Of a stretch of 28,324 nt of DNA, positions 8,241 to 15,024 are shown piece after piece (the first letter of the stretch is position 1; each line of letters opens with the position of its first letter). The DNA comes from an uncultured Bacilli bacterium (GTDB lineage Bacteria > Bacillota_I > Bacilli_A > RF39 > UBA660), in assembly GCA_910587535.1 (NCBI GenBank), contig CAJUKM010000015.1, positions 1 to 28,324 of the forward strand, written 5' to 3'. A program made the translations under genes and the position numbers. The notes beneath the pieces were generated by a model that saw only the letters and a program-made list of their open reading frames with translations, did not search any database and was not told the DNA's origin.

Positions 8241-8921
8241 ATGAAACTTATTGAACCTAAAATTGAAGTTGAGAGATTCGATGGAAAAAAAATAATGAAA
8301 AGAATCGAAAGAGCTTGTCGAACTTGCTATCGCTCGGAAGATAAAATAACCGAAGATAGTTATAAGACTTTATTGACTAACTGTATAAATCGTGGACATG
8401 AGTCTATTTTAGAACATGAAAAAATAACTATCCGTTGTACATGCGATATAGGATTTTATAAAGATTTAACTAGACACCGTCTTGCATCCTTTTCTAATGA
8501 ATCGACTAGATATTGTAATTATGGTAAAGATAAATTTGATAATCAACTTAAAGTAATAATGCCTTGTAACATTGACCCAAATTCAGATCTTTTTGAAACT
8601 TGGAAAAAAACTATGGAAGAAATTGAGAAAGGATATTTAAAGATGTCAGAAGCTGGTGCAAGTGCTGATCAATTGAGAACTGTTCTTCCTCACGGTACAG
8701 CTGCTGAGATAAATATGACTGCTAATATCAGAGAATGGAAACATATTTTAAGTCTTAGGGCTAATAATCATTCACATCCATCTATACAACAATTAATGAT
8801 ACCTTTTCTATTGCTTTTAAAAAAAGAAATGCCCGAAATCTTTGGCGATGTCGAGTACAATGAAAAATTTGAAGAAATGTATTTTCAAAAGATGCCTGAA
8901 ATCACATTTTTAGATGACTGA
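8241..8921 (+). CDS. thyX: Flavin-dependent thymidylate synthase ThyX
   Basis: 226 residues, normal length. It converts dUMP to dTMP using methylenetetrahydrofolate, NADPH and FAD, and releases tetrahydrofolate rather than dihydrofolate as ThyA does. The ThyX signature is present at residues 78-91 (R-H-R-L-A-S-F-S-N-E-S-T-R-Y), in the variant form with S-x-E-S-T-R-Y-C-N-Y that I know from clostridial and phage ThyX proteins. Conserved L-R-x-x-L-P follows near residue 146, and an R-A-N-N-x-x-H-P segment closes the active site. A strong GGAGG ribosome binding site precedes the ATG. It stands alone with its own promoter and a terminator right after the TGA stop. Confidence 0.95.
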   Translation: MKLIEPKIEVERFDGKKIMKRIERACRTCYRSEDKITEDSYKTLLTNCINRGHESILEHEKITIRCTCDIGFYKDLTRHRLASFSNESTRYCNYGKDKFDNQLKVIMPCNIDPNSDLFETWKKTMEEIEKGYLKMSEAGASADQLRTVLPHGTAAEINMTANIREWKHILSLRANNHSHPSIQQLMIPFLLLLKKEMPEIFGDVEYNEKFEEMYFQKMPEITFLDD

Positions 8922-8948
8922 AAAAGACTTTCAATTAAGAAGTCTTTT
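8922..8948. terminator. Bidirectional terminator between thyX and the thioredoxin-like gene
   Basis: A perfect 9-bp stem AAAAGACTT (8922-8930) with AAGTCTTTT (8940-8948) and a 9-nt loop, T-rich after it. It serves thyX (+), and its loop contains the stop codon of the convergent minus-strand gene. Confidence 0.85.
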
Positions 8949-9531
8949 CTTTTTTGAACAATTTTATAGAGACATATACGATGATTATCGCTAAAACTGG
9001 AATTAAAATGTAGAGAGCGTCATTCGGATTCTTTTCTTCTTCTTTTTTTTCCATTGCATCAAATAAGTCATATCTTTTCTCTTTTTTATATTCGTTTTCT
9101 ATCGCTGTGATGATCTTTTCTTTATTGCTCTCTTCAAATCCATAAAAAGTATTTTCACCGATTATTAAAAGAGGAACTCCCATCTTGTATCTTCCTTCTT
9201 TATCTTTAAGTTTTAAGAATTTGACTACTTCACTATGAAGAGCATTGTTGTCTCCATTGAGGCTACATTCGAAAGCTCTTACTTTAAACTTTTCACCGTA
9301 TTCTTCGGTTATGCTATTGATATATTTTAGAACTTCGTGACAGTGATCACAAGTTTTAGACATGAAGAAATATATTGTCACTTGTTTCTTATCTTCTTTA
9401 TAATCGTCATAATCTTTTTCTATCTCAGCGAGCTCTAAAACCTCGTTTAAATCTAACGCTTGTGTACTAGCATAAACTTGGGTAGTCCCAAAGAAAAAAA
9501 GTATAATAATGCATAATAATAGTTTTTTCAT
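8935..9531 (-). CDS. Membrane-anchored thioredoxin-like protein
   Basis: 198 residues. A signal peptide (about 1-21) is followed by a thioredoxin fold with the active site C-D-H-C (Cys61, Cys64) after the strand V-T-I-Y-F-F-M-S-K-T. A cis-Pro motif G-V-P-L-L-I (Pro120) is in the expected place. A C-terminal TM segment (about 172-191) and a basic tail follow. The topology puts the redox domain outside the membrane, held by its C-terminus. Likely role: thiol-disulfide exchange on exported proteins. Substrates and the electron partner (a CcdA-like protein) are not in the window. It has its own promoter (9553-9581). Confidence 0.85.
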   Translation of the reverse strand: MKKLLLCIIILFFFGTTQVYASTQALDLNEVLELAEIEKDYDDYKEDKKQVTIYFFMSKTCDHCHEVLKYINSITEEYGEKFKVRAFECSLNGDNNALHSEVVKFLKLKDKEGRYKMGVPLLIIGENTFYGFEESNKEKIITAIENEYKKEKRYDLFDAMEKKEEEKNPNDALYILIPVLAIIIVYVSIKLFKKEKTS

Positions 9532-9552
9532 AGTTCTCTTCTTTCTCGTTAA

Positions 9553-9581
9553 ATTGTATCACTAACGTAGGAATTTTACAA
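9553..9581 (-). promoter_or_regulatory. Promoter of the thioredoxin-like gene
   Basis: On the minus strand TTGTAA (9576-9581), 17 nt ending in TGA (extended -10), TACAAT (9553-9558), 21 bp upstream of the ATG. Confidence 0.7.
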
Positions 9582-9604
9582 CTTGTTATATTTTAATCAA
9601 ACTG

Positions 9605-10303
9605 TCAAGAGTTAAGTATCCAATTTATTATCATTTTTTTAATATTAAAATATTCTTCTTCTTCAAACTGCATATTTGCTATACAGTATTTTTTAGACGC
9701 TATATGGGAACAGAACATACACTCATATAGATCGAAACAGTCCTGAATAAATAGAGAGTTTATTATTTTGTTAGAACATATGACATTATAGGAGTTACTG
9801 CAGTTAACGGAATCGTCACATCTAATACAGAAACTCGAATGTCCTGTGCGCTGAGATGCTAAAAGGTACTCACTATTTCCGCACGAGTCACAGAAGACGA
9901 GATTTTTTGAATCGCTACAACCAGTAGAATGAAATACTTTTTCACATCTATATATCGTATCACTTCGACTTACGTCTATAGAATCATATACTCTTTCAGT
10001 GGTCATCAAGTTTATTTTATTCCAGATATTTAATAGATCCTCTAGTCCATTTATATCTCGATATTCGAGCATCCATCCACTACTTGAGTCTTTTTTTTCC
10101 ATATTAGCAAGCGTTACGTATCGTCCGCTATTTATCGAATCTGCCCATGTCTCTTCGTTGGTAGTACTATCATAAACCTTTTTGGGAAGTTTTAAATCGA
10201 ACGCATATTTTTCCAATATATCGATAGTGTTTAAAGTACAATGTTGGTCGAACACGTTTACAAATATTTTATCGATAATTTTTTCAGCTATATTTTCATT
10301 CAT
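9605..10303 (-). CDS. Cys-rich protein paired with a VirD4/HerA-like ATPase
   Basis: 232 residues. The N-terminal half (1-110) is acidic and helical with one Cys. The last 113 residues carry 12 Cys (120, 129, 138, 141, 159, 162, 168, 176, 189, 195, 198, 207), including C-D-S-C, C-I-R-C and E-C-M-F-C. The segment ends in K-Y-C-I-A-N-M-Q-F-E-E-E-E-Y. Short Cys/Ser repeats of this type followed by Y-C-I-x-N-x-x-(Y/F)-x-x-E-E-Y recall, from memory, a Cys-rich family common in Patescibacteria/CPR genomes. Metal binding is likely from the Cys spacing; function is unknown. The start ATG overlaps the end of the ATPase gene by 8 bp and has AAAGGTG 7 nt upstream, so the pair is translationally linked. 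No TM segment or signal peptide. Confidence 0.75.
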   Translation of the reverse strand: MNENIAEKIIDKIFVNVFDQHCTLNTIDILEKYAFDLKLPKKVYDSTTNEETWADSINSGRYVTLANMEKKDSSSGWMLEYRDINGLEDLLNIWNKINLMTTERVYDSIDVSRSDTIYRCEKVFHSTGCSDSKNLVFCDSCGNSEYLLASQRTGHSSFCIRCDDSVNCSNSYNVICSNKIINSLFIQDCFDLYECMFCSHIASKKYCIANMQFEEEEYFNIKKMIINWILNS

Positions 10304-12155
10304 CTTTTAACACCTTTCTACTAGTCGAATTTAGCATCAAAATGCTCTTTAAATCGACATTAGAGTTTATGTCGAATACTTTAAATGCTTTCTCTTCTTT
10401 TTTCTCCTCGTTATCATTTTTAGCTATACCGCTACTTTTTTTCTTTCTGGGAACGCTCTCGTAATTAAGAGTTTTGCATTTTATGGCGGATAAGAGTTTT
10501 TCTCTACTGCTAATTCGCACTACACATTCTCTATTTTGCAAGTCGGTTAGTAACTTGACTTTCTGTTCTTTTGAATTATCAAGCGGTATTTTTATGTCTA
10601 TGTCGTTTACCAAAATTTCAGCATCACTTTTAGATACTCTGAATATATAGTAATTAATTACATTCGCAAAGATAGCTTTTCGTAAATACTCTTCGATCCC
10701 TTCGAAGTATTGACCAGATAAGATTAAAGATAAGTTGTACTTTCGAGCTTCCGATAAGAAGCGTGCAAGAATAGGATTTTCAACGACAGCAACTTCGTCA
10801 ATAATAAAAATTATATGACGATCAAATGAGTGTGCTTGAACTAAGGTCATCATCTGTTGCATGATTAGCCCTGATAAAGTCTTTGTAACTTTATCGCCTA
10901 ATTTTGTGCGATCTAATGAAAAACATGTTAGGAAATTGTTGTTTATAACACTTCTTAAGCTTATATTACACTTTTCTTCATTGAAAACAGGTATCATTTC
11001 CATTTCGTCTATAAACGCTATTATAGGTGATATAGCTTCAGTATATGAACGCGTTTTGATTTCGTTAAACTCAGCGAGAAAAAATTCGACTATGCTTTTT
11101 GGTAGTGAATCTTCTCCCGTTTTTATCAAAGCATGTCTAAAATCGACATCTAATAAAAGGTTACGTAGGTTTTTAAAATCGAAGACGTTTTTACTCAAAA
11201 GGAGATATAGTGAATGTCGGAGTACTCTTTCTAATTTCGAGTTGTAACTATTAGGTATTAGGCTTTTAAAGATGTCTAATAAAAGTTCTACCGATATAAT
11301 CGTCTCATCGTTATCGTTCGAAAAAAGATCTATACTATTTTCCATCGATGTAAAATCGATTACCTCTCCTAGGCCTCCGATGTCATCTTCTAGTGCAGCA
11401 TGTGGATCGATTACGACTACTTTGTAGCGATCCTTAAATTCGACACTAGTATAAATGTTTTTTATAAGTAAACTTAAAAATTTAGATTTTCCACAGCCAC
11501 TAGAACCTAGTACGAGGGAATGTTTTCCAAAATCGATATCTCTTTGAGATAAGTAGAAATCACCTTGAATATATGGGAAAGCATCTACTGAAAGTATCGA
11601 ATTTATAACGTTAGAGTTTAACAAGTATAGATTCTTACTCATATCCAAATATTTTGGAGCGGTCTTATAGCAAAGATCAAAATTGCTTTCAAAGTTTATT
11701 TTTAAAACGTAAGATGGTATTCCTAATAGCAGAAAATATTTTGTAATTCGACCATTTTTTAAGGTATAGACTGTAATACGATTTATTATTTTATTATCTC
11801 CTAATTTTTTTAGTTTAATTTCTATAAATAAGATTTTTTCGTCTACCTTAAAATCGAAATGATTTTTAATATCTATAGCATTGCATCCGATATTTAAAAA
11901 GAGTGGTTTAATTACGTGTGCTTTTGGATTTTCGATCGTGTCAGTTTTTTTAAGCATAAGAAAATCTATTTCATTTATACTTGCGGGAAGAGAACAAAGA
12001 GTATTTATAAAATAATTGACTTTGTTATAATCGAATGTAATAGTTATCTTCCAAGACTTAAATATTCCATTGTAAGTTGATATTTTCTCTATAAAATTTT
12101 GCCAATCGATCTCAGTTATATTTTTTTTTATAAAGCATAATTCAGTTGTGCACAT
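10296..12155 (-). CDS. VirD4/HerA-like ATPase (DUF87/TraG-type)
   Basis: 619 residues from the ATG at 12153-12155, which has AGAGGGGAG upstream. The open frame runs 24 codons further to 12227, but that ATG lies inside the terminator hairpin of the AraC-type gene, so the longer form is excluded. Numbered from this start: Walker A G-S-S-G-C-G-K-S (217-224); V-V-V-I-D-P-H-A (from 246); Walker B I-I-F-I-I-D-E-V-A (448-456); L-S-E-A-R-K-Y-N-L-S-L-I-L-S-G-Q-Y, with Gln at 482; then R-K-A-I-F-A-N-V and F-R-V-S-K-S-D-A-E. This ordered set matches the VirD4/TraG/HerA ATPases that move DNA or protein through membranes. The roughly 200-residue N-terminal domain is unrecognised. The Lys/Glu-rich C-terminal tail (from about 570) may bind a partner. 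No TM segment is seen, unlike classical VirD4. No other conjugation gene is nearby. Confidence 0.85.
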   Translation of the reverse strand: MCTTELCFIKKNITEIDWQNFIEKISTYNGIFKSWKITITFDYNKVNYFINTLCSLPASINEIDFLMLKKTDTIENPKAHVIKPLFLNIGCNAIDIKNHFDFKVDEKILFIEIKLKKLGDNKIINRITVYTLKNGRITKYFLLLGIPSYVLKINFESNFDLCYKTAPKYLDMSKNLYLLNSNVINSILSVDAFPYIQGDFYLSQRDIDFGKHSLVLGSSGCGKSKFLSLLIKNIYTSVEFKDRYKVVVIDPHAALEDDIGGLGEVIDFTSMENSIDLFSNDNDETIISVELLLDIFKSLIPNSYNSKLERVLRHSLYLLLSKNVFDFKNLRNLLLDVDFRHALIKTGEDSLPKSIVEFFLAEFNEIKTRSYTEAISPIIAFIDEMEMIPVFNEEKCNISLRSVINNNFLTCFSLDRTKLGDKVTKTLSGLIMQQMMTLVQAHSFDRHIIFIIDEVAVVENPILARFLSEARKYNLSLILSGQYFEGIEEYLRKAIFANVINYYIFRVSKSDAEILVNDIDIKIPLDNSKEQKVKLLTDLQNRECVVRISSREKLLSAIKCKTLNYESVPRKKKSSGIAKNDNEEKKEEKAFKVFDINSNVDLKSILMLNSTSRKVLKDE

Positions 12156-12181
12156 TATGATAAGTCTCCCCTCTGAATAAA

Positions 12182-12190
12182 ATAATAACA
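12182..12190 (-). promoter_or_regulatory. Possible extended -10 promoter of the ATPase operon
   Basis: On the minus strand TGT-TATTAT, 27 bp before the ATG, with only a T-rich -35 region overlapping the preceding terminator. It is the best candidate in the short gap. Confidence 0.3.
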
Positions 12191-12201
12191 CTTTAACTTT
12201 T

Positions 12202-12237
12202 AAAAAAACTGACATTTTGATGATCAAAAAAGTCAGT
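12202..12237 (-). terminator. Terminator of the AraC-type gene
   Basis: Outer stem ACTGAC/GTCAGT (12208-12213 with 12232-12237) plus an inner TTTTGA/TCAAAA stem, followed on the minus strand by seven T. The TGA stop of the AraC-type gene (12233-12235) is inside the stem. Confidence 0.9.
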
Positions 12238-13030
12238 AAATAGGAATCAATAAATCAGTTTTGTCTTCGTAATAGTATTCTAATTCCATATCTGGTTTTA
12301 GGTCATATTTACAGCTAGGAAAGAAATCTCTATAAAATTCAGCTGTAAGTTCTTGTATTTCTTTAGCACTCTGAGATTGAATAGTAAATCTCAAATAGCG
12401 AGATTTTTCAATCGCGATTTCTTCAAAACCAGGTATTTCTATGTCGTACATACAGTAATATTTATTACACTTATAGCGAATTGTGTCATCATAAGTAGTC
12501 ATGGCATATTTAACTTTACCATATTTTGAGTAATATCGGTTTTCGATCTTTTTAAAGAAATCAGGTGCGTCGTTTCCAATACTATTTTTGTCTGTTGTTA
12601 CGCTTAGACCATATAATTTTAAAGTTGGAAGCTCGATTATCGAATATTCCATCTCTTTTTTTGTGGCGATTCTTTCATCGAATATAATTCTCGGAAATTC
12701 TTTTATTTTTTTGTTATTTTTTAAGTCACTCGGTTTTATTCCATGAAATAGTTCAAATGCTCTAGAAAACGATGTGGAACTTTCATATCCATATTTTATT
12801 GCAACATCAAGTACTTTCATGTCATCGGTCATGAAATCGTGGGCAGCTAGCGAGAGTTTTCTCTTTCTTATATACTCTGCCAATGGTATACCTGCAATTA
12901 CAGAAAATACTCTTTGCATCGTATATCGATTAGTTCCCATCATTTTTGCTAATGTTTCATAGTCTATAATGCCTTCAATGTTTTCATCTATATAAAGTGT
13001 CATTTCGTTTAGTATCTTATAAATATTCAT
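12233..13030 (-). CDS. AraC-family regulator with GyrI-like effector domain
   Basis: 265 residues. Residues about 5-105 form a double helix-turn-helix AraC domain: L-A-K-M-M-G-T-N-R-Y-T-M-Q-R-V-F in the first HTH and V-A-I-K-Y-G-Y-E-S-S-T-S-F-S-R-A-F in the second, with G-I-K-P-S after it. Residues about 125-265 resemble the GyrI-like small-molecule-binding domain (opening with the Y-S-I-I-E-L-P pattern and closing near the C-terminus with D-M-E-L-E-Y-Y). This N-HTH/C-effector order is that of Rob/BmrR-related multidrug and stress sensors. Ribosome binding site AGGTG is 5 nt before the ATG. A pair of 9-bp direct repeats lies 160-190 bp upstream. Targets are unknown. Confidence 0.9.
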   Translation of the reverse strand: MNIYKILNEMTLYIDENIEGIIDYETLAKMMGTNRYTMQRVFSVIAGIPLAEYIRKRKLSLAAHDFMTDDMKVLDVAIKYGYESSTSFSRAFELFHGIKPSDLKNNKKIKEFPRIIFDERIATKKEMEYSIIELPTLKLYGLSVTTDKNSIGNDAPDFFKKIENRYYSKYGKVKYAMTTYDDTIRYKCNKYYCMYDIEIPGFEEIAIEKSRYLRFTIQSQSAKEIQELTAEFYRDFFPSCKYDLKPDMELEYYYEDKTDLLIPIY

Positions 13031-13046
13031 TTTTACACCTATAAAT

Positions 13047-13055
13047 ATTTTACCA
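13047..13055 (-). promoter_or_regulatory. Possible extended -10 of the AraC-type gene
   Basis: On the minus strand TGG-TAAAAT, 16 bp before the start codon; no good -35 is seen, which would suit an activator-dependent promoter. Confidence 0.35.
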
Positions 13056-13190
13056 TATGAAGACTTAATATAAAAAGCGTAAATAGTTTTTTGTCGTGAT
13101 AAAGATAATAGACTTTAATATTCTTTTCTTTACTTATTTAGATATGATATAAGTTTTTATTATCTTTGTTAAAAATATGATCTGATAAAA

Positions 13191-13220
13191 TAGTATTAAC
13201 AATATAGATTGTAGTATTAA
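13191..13220. repeat. Two 9-bp direct repeats 21 bp apart
   Basis: TAGTATTAA occurs at 13191-13199 and again at 13212-13220. The centre-to-centre distance is 21 bp, two helical turns. It lies in the 223-bp gap upstream of the AraC-type gene and downstream of the clpX-like gene. AraC proteins commonly bind direct half-sites about 21 bp apart, so this is a candidate operator. AT-rich chance repeats are possible. Confidence 0.4.
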
Positions 13221-13222
13221 AA

Positions 13223-13255
13223 TTAAAAAGACGCTGATTACATTTTACGTCTTTT
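13223..13255 (-). terminator. Terminator of the clpX-like gene
   Basis: Stem AAAAGACG/CGTCTTTT (13226-13233 with 13248-13255), loop of 14 nt, T run on the minus strand. The stop codon (13254-13256) overlaps the stem. Confidence 0.85.
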
Positions 13256-14489
13256 ATAATGGTTTTCTAAGTACTAGTGTTTTTGTTTTACCAGCGAGAA
13301 CATCAAATGTTTGTTCATCTAGAGACTCTTCTATGGTATTTTTTAAAGATCGTGCTCCGCAATCTAATTCTTTTGCTCTCTTAGCGGCATATTGAATAAA
13401 ATCATCATCATATTTAAGATCAATTCCTAATCTGCCATAAAAAATCTTTTGATCTAAAAGAGGGCTTATAGTTGAACTCGTCAATATTCTTGCTAAATCT
13501 TTTTCATCAAGTGGACTGAACTGTATTATTTTTGGCAATCTACCCATTAGTTCTGGGAGCATTCCATAGCTTACAAAATCATTAGGCACGAGTTTATAAT
13601 TGTTGCTCGGTTTGATACCTGTAAATGCACCAATTCCAATAAATGTAATTTTAGAAGTATTGATCTCAAATCTACTATCTGCATCGTCTCTATCTAACTT
13701 TGTAGTTATATTTCCGCCTTCGATTAATTTTAATAAAGATTCTTGAACACTACCTCTTGAGACACTTTGATCTCCTTTTTCAGCTTCAGCTAGCTTATCT
13801 ATTTCATCTATTACTATGATACCGTTTTCAGCTTCTTTTACGTCCTTATCAGCTTTTAGATAAAGATTGTGTAGCATTTCTTCGACATTGGAACCAGTAT
13901 ATCCTGCTTCGGTATATCTCGTAGCGTCTTCTATTATCATCGGCACATCTTGGTATTTAGCAATTCTTCTTATTACTTCAGTTTTACCAGTACCCGTTGG
14001 ACCACAGATGAGGATGTTATTTTTATTTCGAAGTACATAATCTGAAGTAAAGCTTCCACTTCTCAATAATTCGTTTTTCCACAAGGCTGTTAATAATTGT
14101 TTAATCGGTACATCTTGTGCTATAACGGCTCTAATTATTTCATCATAGAGCGCTTCTATTTCACTGTTAAATCTCGTATGATTTGGACTATTTAAATAAG
14201 TTTTACTGGCATAATTAAATGCTTCATCGCAAGCTCTTATTTCTTCATCATCCTCAATATCGATATAATATCCAGTAGATAATGATTCTTCTAATTTATA
14301 GTACCCCATTAAAGTTTCTCTCGTCGAAAAAAACCCCGTTTTAATTGCATAATGATATTCTTCGTCAGTTATGTCATCGAGAGTATCATAAACGTAGTCA
14401 ACGTCTCCTTTATAATCCGCGAGTTTTTTACATCTGAAAACCTTACCGCTTTTTGAAACATATTTTTTAGGATTTAAACCTACACCCAT
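13254..14489 (-). CDS. Divergent ClpX-like AAA+ ATPase
   Basis: 411 residues. Residues 155-410 are ClpX-type AAA+: Walker A G-P-T-G-T-G-K-T (163-170), D-A-T-R-Y-T-E-A-G-Y-T-G (188-199, pore-loop G-Y-T-G), Walker B I-I-V-I-D-E-I-D (224-231), S-V-Q-E-S-L-L-K-L-I-E-G-G (247-259), L-P-E-L-M-G-R-L-P (311-319) and sensor 2 G-A-R-S-L (378-382). Two ClpX parts are missing. The N-terminus has no C4 zinc-binding domain, only about 150 unrelated residues with single Cys20 and Cys87. The stretch between A-F-T-G (288-291) and the G-R-L-P motif is too short to hold the IGF loop that docks ClpP. It is therefore probably a ClpP-independent unfoldase or remodeller. No clear ribosome binding site precedes the ATG; a TAAAAT 8 bp upstream could give a leaderless mRNA. 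Confidence 0.85.
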   Translation of the reverse strand: MGVGLNPKKYVSKSGKVFRCKKLADYKGDVDYVYDTLDDITDEEYHYAIKTGFFSTRETLMGYYKLEESLSTGYYIDIEDDEEIRACDEAFNYASKTYLNSPNHTRFNSEIEALYDEIIRAVIAQDVPIKQLLTALWKNELLRSGSFTSDYVLRNKNNILICGPTGTGKTEVIRRIAKYQDVPMIIEDATRYTEAGYTGSNVEEMLHNLYLKADKDVKEAENGIIVIDEIDKLAEAEKGDQSVSRGSVQESLLKLIEGGNITTKLDRDDADSRFEINTSKITFIGIGAFTGIKPSNNYKLVPNDFVSYGMLPELMGRLPKIIQFSPLDEKDLARILTSSTISPLLDQKIFYGRLGIDLKYDDDFIQYAAKRAKELDCGARSLKNTIEESLDEQTFDVLAGKTKTLVLRKPL

Positions 14490-14535
14490 TTCAACTAATT
14501 TTAAAACAGGTACGTAATTCTTACATTGAATATTT

Positions 14536-14560
14536 AAATTAAAAACCCGTAAAAACGGGT
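14536..14560 (-). terminator. Terminator after tRNA-Ala
   Basis: Stem ACCCGT/ACGGGT (14545-14550 with 14555-14560), 4-nt loop, T-rich tail on the minus strand. It separates the tRNA from the clpX-like gene. Confidence 0.85.
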
Positions 14561-14572
14561 ATTTGTTCTATT

Positions 14573-14649
14573 TGGTGGAGGATGTGGGATTCGAACCCGC
14601 GACCCCCTGCGTGCAGGGCAGGTGCTCTAGCCAGCTGAGCTAATCCCCC
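14573..14649 (-). tRNA. tRNA-Ala (anticodon UGC)
   Basis: 77 nt including an encoded CCA (14573-14575). The acceptor stem pairs GGGGGAT with ATCCTCC and includes the G3-U70 wobble that identifies alanine tRNAs. The D-arm and the T-loop TTCGAAT are normal. The anticodon stem is CCTGC/GCAGG with loop CCTGCAC and anticodon TGC (14613-14615 on the plus strand). Two oddities: position 33 is C rather than the near-universal U (plus-strand G at 14616), and the T-stem has a C50-A64 mismatch (GCGGG against CCCAC). It has a strong promoter and its own terminator, so it looks expressed. Confidence 0.95.
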
Positions 14650-14661
14650 AAGAACATGATT

Positions 14662-14690
14662 ATTCTATCATATAGTATAGAGATAATCAA
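14662..14690 (-). promoter_or_regulatory. Promoter of tRNA-Ala
   Basis: On the minus strand TTGATT (14685-14690), 17 nt ending in TGA (extended -10), TAGAAT (14662-14667), 12 bp upstream of the mature 5' end. Confidence 0.75.
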
Positions 14691-14700
14691 GTTTTTTTGA

Positions 14701-14907
14701 CTAATTGTTGTTATTTGTAACTTTAATCAATCCTTTTTCTAATTCTTCCATAGCGCGTCCGATATTTTTTGAACTTTTATAATCTTTTTCTCTTATCTGG
14801 TAATTTTTGTAGGTGTGCATCTGTTTACTTCTTTGAGATATAATGTGTACAAGTTCGTATTTTGAACTAACAATGTTTAAAAGTCTGTCTATCGAAGGAT
14901 AAATCAT
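14701..14907 (-). CDS. rpoZ: RNA polymerase omega subunit
   Basis: 68 residues from the ATG at 14905-14907, with GGAGAGTG about 7 nt upstream. An ATG five codons earlier overlaps that ribosome binding site and is unlikely; family members also begin M-x-Y-P-S. Seen: M-I-Y-P-S-I-D-R-L-L, S-S-K-Y-E-L-V-H-I-I-S-Q-R-S-K-Q-M (the S-K-Y-x-L-V...R-A/S-R/K signature), then I-G-R-A-M-E-E-L-E-K-G-L-I. Omega binds beta' and helps RNA polymerase assembly. It stands alone here, without the gmk partner gene usual in Firmicutes, under its own promoter. The middle region is short. Confidence 0.9.
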   Translation of the reverse strand: MIYPSIDRLLNIVSSKYELVHIISQRSKQMHTYKNYQIREKDYKSSKNIGRAMEELEKGLIKVTNNNN

Positions 14908-14929
14908 ATAATCACTCTCCATTATCTTA

Positions 14930-14958
14930 ATAATACAAAAACCTCATTTTTTATGCAA
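14930..14958 (-). promoter_or_regulatory. Promoter of rpoZ
   Basis: On the minus strand TTGCAT (14953-14958), 17 nt, TATTAT (14930-14935), 22 bp upstream of the chosen start. Confidence 0.7.
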
Positions 14959-14996
14959 TAAAACAGACAATTTTTTACACAAATTTTACAATACCA

Positions 14997-15005
14997 TGTT
15001 AAAAT
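14997..15005 (+). promoter_or_regulatory. Extended -10 promoter of the radical SAM gene
   Basis: TGT-TAAAAT 19 bp before the ATG. The -35 region holds only a poor TTACAC at 19-nt spacing. Confidence 0.4.
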
Positions 15006-15024
15006 TAATAAAGAGTGATCTTTA

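Noticed and set aside
9605..12155. Conjugative element or prophage around the VirD4-like ATPase
   Set aside because: No relaxase, integrase, pilus or phage genes and no att-like repeats flank it.
12156..12227. 24-codon N-terminal extension of the ATPase frame
   Set aside because: Its ATG lies in the terminator stem of the upstream gene; a good ribosome binding site precedes the internal ATG.
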